A DNA stretch of 64,000 nucleotides, from assembly GCA_000750105.3 (NCBI GenBank), contig JPHH03000033.1, positions 62,001 to 126,000 of the forward strand, read 5' to 3'. The DNA is from Tolypocladium sp. Sup5 PDA-1 (Eukaryota > Ascomycota > Sordariomycetes > Hypocreales > Ophiocordycipitaceae). Every line of letters starts with the position of its first letter. The stretch's first letter is position 1. The notes beneath the pieces were generated by a model that saw nothing but the letters and a program-made list of their open reading frames with translations, had not been told where the DNA came from and searched no databases. Shown one piece after another: positions 1-12,500 of this stretch. The translations under genes and the position numbers were made by a program.

Positions 1-876
1 TACATAAAAAGGCAGAGAAGCTCGACCTCGCAGAGCGGATGGGACGAGGGCGGCAAGCGTACCGGCGGGAGGAGGACTGAGGCCCGGGACTAACAGATGC
101 GTCCTTGAGCATGTTCTTGGAGGCTGAGAAGATCGACGCTAGGGGGGACACGGTTTACCTGGCAGACGCATTGCAATGTTTTCTGACTATGAAGTTTTCA
201 CGACGATCGTACAAGCTTGCTAGTCATGATAGTTCGTCCCATGGGGGCATAAAGAAGAGATTCATACCCTTTGTCTTTACCTGCTGCCCGCCACAAGAAA
301 TGGCCAACGCCCTCCCAATAACCACGGGTATTATGACTTTGATGGATAATGAGGAATAGAACCAAGAATTAAGCTTGACGCGGAAAAGGCTTCGTCCGTG
401 GCCCTCCTCCTGGGGCATGCACGGCAGATGAGGTTCGTTGGTGGGCCTCATCCACTAGAAAAGCTTACAGGTGGTTTAGCCGCTGGGGTGCCCCTAATTC
501 GATGGCTGTCGCTTACAGCCGCCACTCTCGTTTATCTGCTCGTCCTGGCCTCATTCGGTTGATCCCTTGCCTTTCATTCTCGCGTCTGCATCAACACTAA
601 ACCTCCTGCTCCTCGCCCGTATCGTCTCCTCCACGCCGCCATTGGCCTTGCGATTCCGCTTTCACGACTCAGAAGCGTTCCGCGTCTCGCCTCGGCTGCA
701 GCATTGCGCGCGAGTTACCCGCCTACGACGTCGGTCGAATCCTCGCCAGCGACCCTCTCTCTTGTACGAGTACGCAGCCCAGCCGGCCGAAGAGACGACT
801 CGCCACTCTCTCGGTCCACGAACACGACCGATCGACTCGCTCGCGCTCACACTGACGATTGGCGGCCGCCGACACC
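1..876. other. Upstream region of rho3, no gene seen
   Basis: No open frame here reads like a protein, and the overlapping short frames on both strands are mutually incompatible. The last 300 bases are C/T-rich on the plus strand, as in many fungal promoters and 5' leaders, and probably hold the rho3 promoter and leader. No TATA box was identified. Confidence 0.5.
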
Positions 877-1714
877 ATGCCTGCTCTCTGCGGTGGATCT
901 AAGACGGTCCAGCGCAAGCTGGTGCTGCTGTAGGTGCAACGAGGGGATGGGTTGCGACGACTCGGGGGACACGAGGAGGCTGACGCTTTGCTGGTAACAG
1001 GGGCGACGGTGCCAGCGGCAAGACGTCGCTGCTCAACGTCTTCACCAGAGGGTACTTCCCGACCGTGTACGAGCCGACCGTCTTTGAAAACTACGTCCAT
1101 GGTATGAAGCGTCGACCACTGCGACGTGCGGTGCTGAGTCGCTAACCGCGAGGAACAGACATCTTCGTGGACGGTACGCACATTGAGCTCTCTCTCTGGG
1201 ATACCGCCGGCCAGGAGGAGTTTGACCGTCTGCGGTCCCTGTCCTACGGTATGCGACGAGAGACGTCCACCAGCCTCACAGACCAGACTGCTAACCAGGG
1301 CCCCCTCCCGCAGATGACACCGACCTCATCATGCTGTGCTACTCGGTCGACAGCAAAGACTCGCTCGAAAACGTCGAGTCCAAATGGGTCGGCGAGATTG
1401 CCGACAACTGCCCCGGCGTCAAGCTGGTGCTCGTCGCGCTCAAGTGCGACCTCCGCGAGCAGGGCGAAGACGACGAGACGGAAGACAACGCAGCAGCAGC
1501 AGCGTCGGCGGCCGAGGCGGGCGATCAGCGCGAAAAAGGGCCGACCATCAGCTACGACCAGGGCCTCGAGGTGGCGCGGCGGATAGGGGCCTCGCGGTAC
1601 CTCGAGTGCTCGGCCATGAAGAACCGTGGCGTCAACGAGGCGTTTACGGAGGCGGCCCGCGTGGCCCTGAGCGTCAAAAAGGAGCGGGAGGAGAACAAGT
1701 GCACGGTGATGTGA
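877..1714 (+). CDS. rho3: Rho-family small GTPase, Rho3 type
   Basis: Encodes a 214-residue Rho GTPase. Rho3 acts at the plasma membrane in polarised growth, exocytosis and actin organisation. Four exons join in frame: 877-929, 1001-1101, 1159-1248, 1314-1714, all with GT-AG introns. Seen: P-loop GDGASGKTS (about residues 19-27), effector loop YFPTVYEPTVFENYVHD, switch II WDTAGQEEFDRLRSLSYDD, a base-specificity lysine segment (VALKCDL, where many Ras proteins have NKxD), and a C-terminal CAAX box CTVM for prenylation. The start is chosen because MPALCGGSKTVQRKLVLL matches the expected Rho3 N-terminus, including a cysteine near the start. An acidic and alanine-rich insert (residues about 137-155) replaces the usual Rho insert. 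Family assignment is secure; the Rho3 subtype rests on remembered sequences. Confidence 0.93.
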
Positions 1715-2850
1715 GGACCCTGATGAGGGACCTAACGACTCATGCTGGGGTGCCCGACGACTATTGCACGGGTGCTGCTGCTGCTCGACGACGACACTCG
1801 GAGGCCCCTCGGCCACTTTGTCCTCATTTACGTCTTCCTTTTTCTCTCTCTCGCTCTTTTTCGCTTCAACCTACTGTACATACGCGGCGGCGGGATTTTC
1901 TGCACATAGGGATTCTGGCTGGGGGGCTTGTATGCCTTGTAATCTTGTTGGAGCTTTTCTGTCCGTGCTTTTCTTTCTTTAGGCGAGGAGTAGCTCATGG
2001 TTGGGCCGCAATAAGGGGTTGAATTGTTTCGAGACGAGACGGCTTAGATATCAGATCGATTTGTGTTGAACACTTCATGACGCTGCTGGGCCGCGTCGCT
2101 GTCTGTGAGTTGAGCCGAGTGATAATACCCTTTGTGCCGGACTGGAATGCCACGTTGGTGTCGCGACTCACATGATGGCTACTTCGAATTACTTCGTAAG
2201 CATCGATCGAGACGTACTGGCTTCTAGAAGAAAAGGTCAGAACCCCCAGCATAAAGATGAGGGCACGTGTCGTCTCCTCTCGGCGCATCGCAGAGTCGTA
2301 TCTTGTAGCGTGTACGGAGTATGAAACGCCAATCCCACCCAAAGCCACATTCTCCCCAACCCAGCGCGTCGCCCGTCAACATCTCGCATGCTGCATCCGA
2401 GATTGACGTAGCCAGGGGATAGCCACTCGAGACGATCCCGTTCCGAGACTGTGGCTTCGACAAACGCACCCCTCGCTGCACCACCCCGGAATGCGATGCC
2501 ATCATCGCATCCCGCCGTCGACGTAACGGCGCCCTCAACCCCCCTGCTTGGATTGACTTTCAATCTCCAGGGGTCTTGTCCAGGAACCCCAGCTAGTCAC
2601 CGCTGCGGATGATTGGCTGGGCTTGGGCATGCGTCCTCGTCTGGTTGGCCGGGCTGAGGCATCCCCTGCTCTGCACTTGCTTGACGTCATGAGGGCGATG
2701 GCGCGCAGCAGCCAGCGTACAGCAGCGCAAGACACAAACAGGTTTCCGCGTCGAGCAGCTGGAGGGTGCGAAGACGGGGATGGGGAGGGAACCAAGGGGG
2801 ATATGTTGTGTGACGGATAGAAAAAGGGGTCGTGGCCCGTCTTGGCGTAA
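1715..2850. other. Intergenic, 3' of rho3; no gene seen
   Basis: After the rho3 stop the strand becomes T-rich, consistent with a 3' untranslated region. The remainder shows only short frames in all phases. The missing 5' exon of the following gene probably lies in the last few hundred bases but could not be placed. Confidence 0.4.
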
Positions 2851-3466
2851 GATTTCTTGGCTATCTCATCCTTTTGTGAAGTTGCTGTCTACGAGCCAGA
2901 GCCCGTCCCCAAGAAGCACGGCCTCTTCCACCGCCGCGACCCACACCCGGGAACCGCCCCGGTCGCCGTCTTCGAGACCGACTCGGCGACCCACCGAAGG
3001 ACCGGCACGGGACTCTTCCACCGCCGCGACCGCTCCCCGACGCCCCCCCACCGCACCAGCCACTCCCTCTCCTCGCGCAGCAGCACCGACGCCGCCTCCT
3101 CGTCCAGCCACCACCGTAAAGGCGGGCTGCTGCAGCGGATGGGAGGCGGGAGCAGGAACGACGACGTGGACCCGAGCATCCTGCAGGCGCGGGAGCGCGT
3201 CATGGACGCCGAGGCCGCGGAGGCGCAGGCTGATCGCGCGCTGGATGAGGCGAGGCTAAGGGTGCGCGAGGCGAGGGAGCATGCGAAGAGGGTGGAGGTG
3301 GAGGCGGAGGAGGAGGCGAGGCGGGCGCATATTAAGCAGCAGCATGTGCGGGAGGTGATGAAGCGCGGCAAGGGTCTCGCACGTGAGTCTTCCCATCCAT
3401 TCAGCATGATCTCTTGCACAGGAAGCTGGATCTCGTGCTAACATATACCCAGGTCACGGAATATAA
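2851..3466 (+). CDS. Coiled-coil protein of unknown function, 5' end unresolved
   Basis: The frame opens at 2851 after a TAA and has no ATG before position 3139, so an upstream exon with the start must exist. A GT-AG intron at 3383-3452, with branch site GCTAAC, joins the frame to a tiny last exon that adds HGI and a stop at 3464-3466. The N-terminal half carries a repeated GLFHRRD motif in Ser/Thr/Pro-rich sequence. The C-terminal half, from about 3174, is a charged Ala/Glu/Arg helix (RERVMDAEAAEAQADRALDE onwards) that should form a coiled coil. I do not recognise a family. The KKHGLFHRR element resembles short conserved fungal proteins I recall only vaguely. No membrane segment or catalytic motif is visible. 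Coding status is likely; the start is unknown. Confidence 0.5.
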
Positions 3467-3963
3467 GTCTCATGTGGATGAGAGCTCGACAAATGACAAA
3501 TTGGACAGTAAACGGGATTGAAAGGAGTTTGGATACTGGCTTGAGAGTGTGCGAGGAGTTGTGTATATGGATTCCATTTGCATGAAACAACCTTATTATT
3601 ACATAGCGCTACCATCGACATCTCATTGCTACTCTTTATCATATTGAACCTACCACAGCACTACGGCCACCGCAAGAGCCAAGGCAACCGCCAGTGAGGC
3701 AGATATCACGTCCGCAATGCCGTCAGTCCGAGTGAATAGCATGGGCTAGAAACACTGCAAGCCATGCTCATTTTTGGGTAGTAATGTCTCCCAAGGTTTA
3801 GAACGGGAACATGGGCTCTGAGACTTATGGTAACCTTGTGTATGCATCCAAGGAGGGGACAGGAATAAGAACCCTAATAAATCCACCCCATACACACCGC
3901 CATGATAACCCAGCCCGTATTTACGGGGAGCATTAACCCTTCCTACTACTTTCTTGCGTGGAC
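3467..3963. other. Intergenic between convergent genes, no gene seen
   Basis: AT-richer sequence between two 3' ends, expected to hold the terminators of the coiled-coil protein gene (+) and the MFS transporter gene (-). No coding signal was found. Confidence 0.5.
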
Positions 3964-5650
3964 CTAATACACGTAAAAGACAGTCGTCTCATCATCGCTG
4001 GCCCTCATCTGTCTATTACGCTTCAGCATAATCACCTTGGCAAGCCACGCCAGCGCGGCCGTGGCAATACTAAACGCAGCACTGCACGCCATGGCTGTGA
4101 CATATCGCGGCTCATCGCTCTTGGGCCACAGGTACGGGGTCCATATGAAGCTGACGTTCATAATCATGGTGACCATGCTGATGGCTACGGCCTTCTTCTC
4201 CTTGGTCTGGCCGCACACACTGCCGCACCAGCCGAGAATGAGGCTGTTCACCCCGTACGTGCCAATCGTGAAGATGACCATCGAGATGTAGCGCCCCACG
4301 GTGTTGAGCGTCAAAGCGGCGGCTACGAATCCGACTACCGCAACTGCCTTGGAGCCGGTGATGTGCCATGTACGTTCATTGAGCTTGCCGGACGACCAGG
4401 AGAGCAGGATTGTGACGGCACCAGCGATGAGATAGGGCGGGCAGGTCAGCACAAGGGTGATGGTCTTGTTGAACTTGAGTGTCTCGACGACGGTGGGGAA
4501 CTGCGCGACCTTTGGTTAGACATGAACACACTTCTCAAGCACACAAAGCGGTGAAGCACATACAAAGTTCTTGAAGCCGTTGGCAGCGAGATGCATATGG
4601 GCCATGATGCAGAATATCCACACCATGGGGTCCTTTGCAGCCTGATGGAGTCCCTTCCACGTGCTGGTCTCGCCCTGGTTGGCCACAGTGTCGAGCTCCA
4701 TGCGGTTGTACGCGAGATCCCGCTCCTCGGGCGTCAGCCACCAGGTAGTGAGCGGGAAGTCGGGCAGCAAGAAGAACCCAGCCACCGCAATCAAAAACGT
4801 CACCGCGCCCTGTAGGATGAAGAGCCACTTCCACCCAGCCAGGCCGGCGGTCCCGTCCATGCCGTAGAAGACGCCCGCCGCGATGAGGCCGGCAAACGCA
4901 GTGGCGAGGATGTTGCCCGTGTAGAGGATCGCGATGCGGGTGGCGACCTCCTTGCGCGTGTAGAAGATGGAGAGCAGGTAGACTGCGCCGGGGTAGTATG
5001 GGGCCTCTGTCAGTCCGAGGAAGAATCGGGTGAGGAGGAGGCCGGTGAAATCCTTGGAGACTGCAGTGAGCGCGCTCACAATAGCCCAAAGCATCATCAT
5101 GGCTCCCTATTGTGGCATGTATATTAGTATTGGCACCTGTGGCTCGCAGTGTTGGAACCAGAGAAGCTACATACCATGTACCGACTGGGTCGGGTCCGTG
5201 TGAGAAACATGTTGGAAGGGATTTGGCCCAGCACGTAGCCGACAAAGAGAATAGACACGCAGGTCTGGTACTCTATTTCAGAGGAAGACGTTTAGCGCCA
5301 TCTTGAAGAGCATTTAGAATGCAGATCAAACGTACGAGTGCCGGTAAGTTTCAGGTCTTTCTCAAGGGTGTTGAGTCGTGCCAACGCAATGGCATTTCGG
5401 TCAAGGTAGTTGAGCCAGTACATGCTCCAGAGCATGGGCTGCCGAGAACAGCACGTCAGTTTCCTGTATAAGCCCACCATTGCTCTGGAGGTCAACGTAC
5501 CATGATCCATAAGTCGAGCTTCTTCACAAGGGCGATTTCCTTTGGGTCCGTCTTCTCGTGGGCACCGGAGTAGTCGATTTTGTCGAACTTTGGGATGGGC
5601 TTCTCGGCATGCTCATCCTCAAAGATCTGCGGATGGTCTTGCTTGGCCAT
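3964..5650 (-). CDS. MFS transporter, allantoate permease (Dal5/Tna1) family
   Basis: A 479-residue plasma-membrane transporter of the anion:cation symporter branch of the major facilitator superfamily. Members carry allantoate, nicotinate, biotin, pantothenate or similar organic anions; the substrate cannot be read from sequence. Five exons join in frame (minus strand order): 5650-5501, 5438-5336, 5272-5175, 5106-4564, 4509-3964. The family signature runs from WSMYWLNYLDRNAIALARLN through TQYQTCVSILFVGYVLGQIP, then a loop containing RxxPSRYM, and LTRFFLGLTEAPYYPGAVYL with the expected tail of membrane helices. Twelve hydrophobic segments are present. The start ATG at 5650 gives MAKQDHPQIFEDEHAEKP, a typical hydrophilic cytoplasmic head. 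Nothing looks broken. Confidence 0.92.
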
Positions 5651-7703
5651 GATGACTTGCTGGAGGTTGTGGGGGGCCCTGGGAAAGAGTATGGTACAAT
5701 AGCAGCAAACAAAGTCTTGGAACGGACACAAATCTAACCCTTTTGATGAGTATGGCAATATGGAATGACCATGAACCAGACAGAGAATCGAGGTGTTTTG
5801 GGCTGAGAGACTAGGAAGTTATATAGTGCGCCCGAGGATGTCTCAATACATGTACACAGAGGACGGGGAAAGGGCATCCATGGATCATCTAGAGCTGTGT
5901 GCTCCCCAATACTCCGCATTCTACGAAGTAGAAGTCCCACCTTCTGCAGCAATGGAGGTGCCACCAACGAGGAGGACTGCACCATGGAAGCTGTATTCTC
6001 CAATCCCGTCCGACATCTCCCGGCACATGCACACGCAAGTGTCCATCACACCGCCACGGTCAGCACACCAACACCGCTGGCCACGGTGTATTTGGCCGAG
6101 AAATGAGGGATATCTACGCCACCCTCGTCCGCCACGTTGATGAATGATACGCAGTTACCCCAACCTCTGCCTCCTCCCCGCACGCGGGGAGACAGGGAAC
6201 AAGGGCCTTGAACCCCCAGACTCTCGGACAAAGCCGCCGCTGGACAGCTCCTGCGGTCGGTGAGGGTTTCAGAACGGGGCGTGCCGACGCGTACAATGTG
6301 GGGTTTCCGGGGATGGACGCTGCGCCAAGTAGCGCCAACTTTGATTTAAGCTTATATTACGGACTACCCCGTACTCGTAATGCGATGTTGCGGCGTGGCG
6401 TGGAGCGTGGCCCCGTCGGGCTGTAGGGCTTGGCGAGCGGTTTTTCAGCCGCGATTCACAGCATCCGACGGCTCACGGCAGACATTTCAGGAAGGCACCG
6501 GGGCATTTACTAGATACAGGTCTAGTCCACAGAACTACAGGGGGCTGGCTGTAGCGTGGCCACATGGGCTGGCTCTGGCGTGCTTCCTGTCACTCTTCGA
6601 CCAGCAATGATTCATGTAATCCGTACTGTTCCTATAATATGCCGGCACAGCTTGGCAGACCATTCAGGCAGGTCCGAGATGGGCGTGCAAGGCCGCGTAA
6701 AAGCCACCCTGGCGATCCGGGGAATGCCAAGCCGCGTGGCACAGGTCTGGCTGTGTCTGCAGAGACAAACGGCATCTGCGGCGCCCGGATGGCCTTTGCC
6801 CGTCCTCTTAGCACACTTACTTGGCGGAGAGAACCGCAGACGCCTTACAATAGGCCAGCAGGGGGTAGGGCTACCTGACTCGCTCGTTGACGCCTCACTG
6901 CAAGCCCTGTCTCTGAATCCGAGAAGTTCCCCAAGTTGTCCTCATCATGCCGGTCCGTTGAAAAATGACTCGCGTCCTCGAAATCCGTCAGCTCGGCCTC
7001 GGGCAGTTCCGATTTTGCCTGTAATATTGGGTAAATATCAGAGAACGCTGGGCCTACCACCGTTGCGTCTGGGCAACCCGCTACATGCCAGCCCCTTTGC
7101 AGTGACCACTGGCGGCGACCCAATCCCATCGATTATGAGTTTATGGCTGCGCCGAGAATATTGTCTCTAGACACCGTAGCGCAAGCGAGACACATACAGG
7201 CCGTCCCCGGATTGCCTGAAGGCGTAAATGATGGTTCTCGCTGCTTACATGTAGATGCCTTGCAAGCTGTGAGATGACAGTAGGATCACGGCTTGGCTTT
7301 TACTCATGTTGAAATGTTACGAATTGTGGCTACGTTGGTCGGGGTATATTGTGTGAGTTCTTAGTTGCTTGCAGTGTCCATACATTTTAATACATTGTAC
7401 GAAGTACCGTGACACTGGCGTGCCATGACAGCGTAGGACTGGGATGCATCGAGGTCGACACACTTGGCAAACCCTACCCACCCCACGTACTCGATTACCG
7501 TCCTATTCCTTGGCAACATTGCATCATTGCCAAATCTGGAGCCTGATGATGCCGTAACCAGGAGGGAGCCAGTAGCTCAGACGTGGTTCGCCTCTGGAAA
7601 CCGTCGTACGGCTTGAACGGGATTATCCTGCGCCTAATCGTAATCCAGGTCGTATGCTCCGAAAGGAGGCTCGGCCCTCTCAAGCATATTGAGAATCTGG
7701 CTC
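5651..7703. other. Long gene-poor region
   Basis: About 2 kb with no gene I can defend. Frames at 6556-7170 (+) and 6845-7129 (-) are open but overlap each other. The minus one contains an acidic stretch around 6900-7020 (SELPEAELTDFEDASHF) that could be a relic of coding sequence, without start, splice sites or a recognised family. The 5' leader of the MFS gene should occupy the first few hundred bases. Confidence 0.4.
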
Positions 7704-7972
7704 TCACGCGTCCTGGTTCGCCCAGCCCGCCTCTAGCTCCGGCCCGACCGTCTCCTTGTCCCTCCCGGGCGACGTTTTGTTCGGGTTGAACGCCGTGTCC
7801 GGGTTGTTCCTCGCCATGTCCGCGTCGCGGCCCGTCTTGGTGCGTGCCCTCGGTGCCGCTCGGGTGGAGGGACTCGCGGGGCGGCGTGGTAGGGCCACCG
7901 GGCTCCGAGGGCGTCGAATAAGCGAGAGGCTTGAATCCGCAGATTCGCCAGAGAGCCGAGGTGGGAGGCCAT
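7704..7972 (-). pseudogene. Small protein gene broken by two frame changes
   Basis: On the minus strand three frames read in succession as one short protein. An ATG frame from 7972 gives MASHLGSLANLRIQASR. A second frame gives LAYSTPSEPGGPTTPPRESL and then HPSGTEGTHQ. A third gives DADMARNNPDTAFNPNKTSP and ends WANQDA with a stop at 7704-7706. The order (Arg-rich helix start, then SLHPSGTEGT, AFNPxxTSP and a final ANQ) resembles small fungal, probably mitochondrial, proteins I remember. Each switch needs an indel rather than an intron, as no GT-AG pair of workable length fits. Could be a pseudogene or a base-calling problem. Confidence 0.35.
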
Positions 7973-8075
7973 GTTGCCGCTATGGTAAAAAGCTTCAATG
8001 GTAGAGTGATTGCTTGCTGTTGGTACGGGTACCTTCTTGGCGTCGTGGGTGAGCGAGTCTCTGATCAGACATCTC

Positions 8076-9546
8076 CTAGGTATTCAGCCATGGGTCCTCG
8101 AGCAACTCCTTTGCCGTCTTGCGGTCCTCGGGCCGCCACGTCAGCATCCCTCCCACGAAGTTGAGGAACATCTCCTTGCTCTTCCCGGTGAGGACGCGCT
8201 CCGCCTTCTCTAGGCTGTTACCCTGCGGAATTGGGACATCCGCAATCCATTTGCCTGTTTTGAGCCACGGCGTCAGCCCCAGCGTCCGTAAGCAATCCAA
8301 GGGCACAAACTCACCGTTTTCCGAAAAGAACTCTTTGCTCCGGACCCCGCGCTGGAGCAGATCTAGGGGCGGTGGCCCCAGCAGCCCGATGACTTCTGCG
8401 AGGTGCGCGCGGGTTGTGTAGCCCTTCCCGGTTGGATCATCGCCATAGAATAAGTGACTGCCCTCAAAGACATCCCAGATCTAGCACGCCAGGCGGTTAG
8501 CAGGTCCATGGCACAACCTGCAACGGTGTCCCGAGGGATGAGAGACGAACCATGGCACCGACGTTCCATATATCGACCGGGTAGCTCCACGCAGCCTTGA
8601 CCATGACTTCGGGCGACCTATACACATTTGGCTGCGCGTCGTGATTTCGCTTCGCGTCTCCCCTTACAGCGGACCCGAAGTCGCTCAACACGATCCTGCC
8701 GAACTCCTCGGGCAGGTTGAAGCGACGGGACATGTAGACGGGGGCGCTGTCGACGTACTTGCGCGGCGAAGGCGTGTCCATCTCCTCCTTGACAAAGGCT
8801 TCGAGGATCCCCTTATCGACAATGGCGTGCAGGATGTTGTCTGCCTTGATATCCGTCCCTCCCGTATCAGGACCAATGCCCGATACCGAAGACGCCTATA
8901 GTACGAACCTGTGTGGACCAGCTTGCACTCGGTGTGCAGGTAGTCGAGGGCCAGCAGGAGGTGCTGCAGACCGCCCTTCAGGAGCGCCTCGGAGAACCGC
9001 CCGCTTGGGTTTCGCCGGAGTAGGTCCTTCCAACTGTCCCACATGGGCCGTTGGACGAGGCATTGGTAATGTCGCCCTGGCAAGTCAACAGTGAACATGT
9101 TCAGGGCAGTTCTGACATGTCGGTGTCCCGGGTGGGAAGGGTTCGCCCTGTCGATAACCTCGTAGGTCCGAAATTCATCCTGGCACGTCTCGTCATGGTC
9201 TCGTGTGAAGACCTTCAATGCGACATAGTCGTGCTCCCTAAGTTTTCAGGTCATTCAATATCGCGTGGATATCACGTTGGGGGGAGGGAACGTACTGCAG
9301 ATTCCGGGCAAGCCAAACCGTCGAGGTTGTCCCAAACCCCAATTTCCCGAGGACTTGGTACTTGTTGGAGGCAAAAACGTCTCCAATGTTGACTGGACAG
9401 TAGTTGCCTGCCTTGAACTCGTCGAATTGTTCTTCCTCGAGCAAATGTGTCGCGGGGATGACCTCAAAACCAGCTGTCGGAAATTGCAAAGGAGTCAATG
9501 GAGCTCGGCGGAGGAGGCCTCTTGCCCATTTCAACAAAGGTGCCAT
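8076..9546 (-). CDS. SRPK-like serine/threonine protein kinase
   Basis: A 410-residue kinase of the CMGC/SRPK-related group expanded in filamentous fungi; relatives phosphorylate SR-type proteins, but the target here is unknown. Five exons in frame (minus order): 9546-9296, 9237-8909, 8858-8551, 8480-8315, 8254-8076. Seen: the fungal lead-in FDEFKAGNYCPVNIGDVFAS; Gly-loop GKLGFGTTSTVW (68-79); ATP lysine in VALK (K92); catalytic loop HTGTDIKADN (D196, N201) in place of HRDxKxxN, as is usual in this group; DFG at 253-255; activation-segment end YRSPEV; then IWDVFEG and a C-terminal WRPEDRKTAKELLEDPWL. Catalytic residues are all present, so it should be active. The split spacer typical of SRPKs is short (about residues 210-245). 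Confidence 0.88.
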
Positions 9547-12500
9547 AAAGTGTTCCGGGTGCCGTAGCTAGATGATGTTATGGCGTTGGTGATGTGCAGC
9601 AAAAACGCGAAAATGAGCATTTGAAGCTGGTCAGTGGTGAGGGACCGAGGGGGATGAGCGGTGCGCTGGTGGCCACGGTGCAGAAAAAGAAACAGTTGGC
9701 CAAGTCAACGGCCAGCCACAGCTGCCACACACATCGCGCAACGCCAGCGCAACCGTAACTTCAGTCCAGCGACTCCAACCGTCACAACGGTCGGCGCGTA
9801 GGTCGCTGACGAGGTCAATGTTGAGGTCAGTGTTGCCTTTGTGATAATAGTTTCTGCATCTGCACTGGAGCTTGTACTCAAGCTCTCCATCGCTTCCTCT
9901 CTCTTGTGTGATCTGAAAGACGTCGCAATTTGTTGCGTGGCGGTGCCTCACCTTGCTCACGTAGTCTTGACTCCAGCAACTGTCCAGCGAATCTCTGACT
10001 CTTGCACTACGGGCGCTGTACCCGTGCAGCCGTCGTCCTTACGACATGCGCAGACGACGGCGAGGCTCGGACCTCACCTGTTGTTCCTGGTGCCTCCGGG
10101 GGTGGGTTTCGAAGTAACAAGGCAGGCCACATGTCGTCAGAGCCCGATCAGCCTCGCCAGACGGCAGCGTCCTCGCTTCAGGGACTGCCAGCGGTTGTGA
10201 GACACACAGACTTGATACCTACAAAGGATGGATGACTGCTGTTACTCTCTGAAGGAACAACTTGTGCTGGACTTAACGACAATGTAAGAGAGTTCTCCTT
10301 GGCACCACTGCAGACGACTATTTACAGTCGCCCCAAGGACACCACGACTGGGTCACAGCGGGAGGAGAAAGTGAATATACTGTACATTATGTAGAGCGGA
10401 GGAGTGCCCAAAGGACTGTAAATCGACCTGGGCCAAGATGAAACCTCGGCCGTTCACAGGCTTTCAGCGAAACTGGATCTCATGGGAAGGGCACGGGAAG
10501 GGCACCACGTTGGTTCGCGTCAACTCCATCCATTGGCCGGCACTGATTTTACCCTTTCCATCAAACGCCCGATTGAAGTCTGATGATTGTTTCTTCCACA
10601 AACCCTCAGTATGCGCGTTGGACTCAGATCTCGTCTTGCTTTGACCACATCTTGCGCACATCATCCTTACTCCTTGCCTCAGCCTCTCTGCCTCCCCTAC
10701 TGTCGTCGTCGGAGGTGATTTACCAGTAGGGTCCTGGAGCAAAAATGTTTCATCAAGGCCCAGTATTCTTTCCTCAATGGCATTACGACCATTCGTGGCC
10801 TTAGCGATGGCTCCTCCGGCTAAAATGGCCAGGACTGGTGCACCGCGCAGTAAAGGAGGCAAGCCGCTCTGAATGTTGGACAGTTTGGCAAGCCTGGAGA
10901 GTTCAGTCTTTAGGCTCGGAGGTGATCTGTTTTGAGGCATCTTTGTGGTATGGGCTGCGTCATGAACGGGGAGAGACTGATGGTTGTGCTTGATGTCGTC
11001 GTCGCTCAACGCCAATCATGTCGGTTAACAGAGAGAAGCGGCACCAAATGGCTGACCGCAACGCGTAAAGCAGCCAGAGCGAAAGCCTGTTTGCCAATGC
11101 TGCCTGGCTCTCGTCGTCGCGGCCTGAGGCAAAGGGAAAGTTGCGGCCTGACAACCATGGCAGCTCATGCATCGTCCGTGAGGGGTAATCCCCAGATAAT
11201 CCGCACATCATGGCGATAACATCTCCTTTTGCACGACCGTAGAGCACTTTCTGTGTTGTCCTGTTATTCCTCCTGTCCAAACGGCATACGCCCCAAGGCT
11301 CTCATTTGAGGCCGTTGAGGGCAGGCCCGATTTGATGTTTCATGAGGCACGCAACATCTCGAGCTCTCAGGTGAGCAAAACAAGTACAAGCGACAGATTC
11401 ACGGAACTTTTAAGAGAGGCGAAATGCGGCCGGCTCGCGAAGAACGGTCCTTCAAGACTCTCTGATGGACGGACCCCAAGGGTTGCAAGGGTAATTACGT
11501 AGTAATCGATGGTCAGCAATCGCCTGGCTGCATGTGAGCTGCTGCTGATGAAACAGTGATTCTGACCAAGTCTGGGAACCATCGTACATATGCCGAGCTG
11601 AGGCTCTCTACACGTGCACTTGTATGTCGTCGACCCCGTGGCGCGCCGAGTGCTGGGTTGGATCGCCTTTGTTTGGCGTGTCGGGCTCTGACACTTTGCG
11701 CGCGCACCTGTGCCACCAGCATCTCGGTTGGTTTGTATCCGTTTTCTTCCCTTGCTCCGTTGATGCCCGGCGTGGCTGACGGCACTTGGCTCGACTTTGA
11801 CATTGATTGACTTGGACTAAATTTCGACTGCGACAAGCAACTAATATTACCCTCGGTTCTGACTGGGGACACCCACCGCTTGGTAGACGAGATGCCGATC
11901 TGCCGTTCTGGCAATTGCGCAATCAGCCTACGGGACTTTGTCTTTGATGAGCGCTATTCCTTGCAAGTTGCTGACAGTTGATGGTGCTTCCCTGGTCGAG
12001 CCCGTCAGATGCCGGAGCGCAGAGCGTCTTATCCAACTCTTGGCCGCGCATCATGAAGCATCGCAACCGTGGGAGCGTCGCATCGATGAGCGCATCAAGG
12101 CAGTGGCCGTCTCGGCATTTCCAACGGCCCCAGGCATGACCCCCCTGCGCTAACAATCTTTAGCTCCAGGAACCCGCGCTGGCGGATGCACGATGGAGGC
12201 CGTTGGCTGGCGGTGACTGGCTGGCTGAGTTGGAGCTGTGGATGTCGGCGCGACTCCCCTGAGCATGGGTCGACACAGACCTCTGTCTCGACCAGGAATC
12301 GCCCCTTGGCCTTGGAGATTGCGCCCAGAGACTCGTGAATGGGCAGCCCGCCAGTGGTGGTGATGGCTGTGGTTGTGGCTACCTAAGGTATGGGTAGGTG
12401 ACGGGTGGTGCGACCGCCTCCTCCTCGACTGAGCTTGGTGCCAAGACGGGGAGACAATCTCGAGCCCTCACCTCCACTCCTCATCCAGCCTCCTCCTCTC

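Noticed and set aside
6556..7170. Plus-strand frame of 204 codons
   Set aside because: Overlaps an equally open minus frame, has no recognisable motif and lies in a gene-poor spacer.
10464..10940. 159-codon minus-strand frame with CARCGQ
   Set aside because: One possible zinc-knuckle-like CxxC is not enough; no second pair, no family and no neighbours in support.
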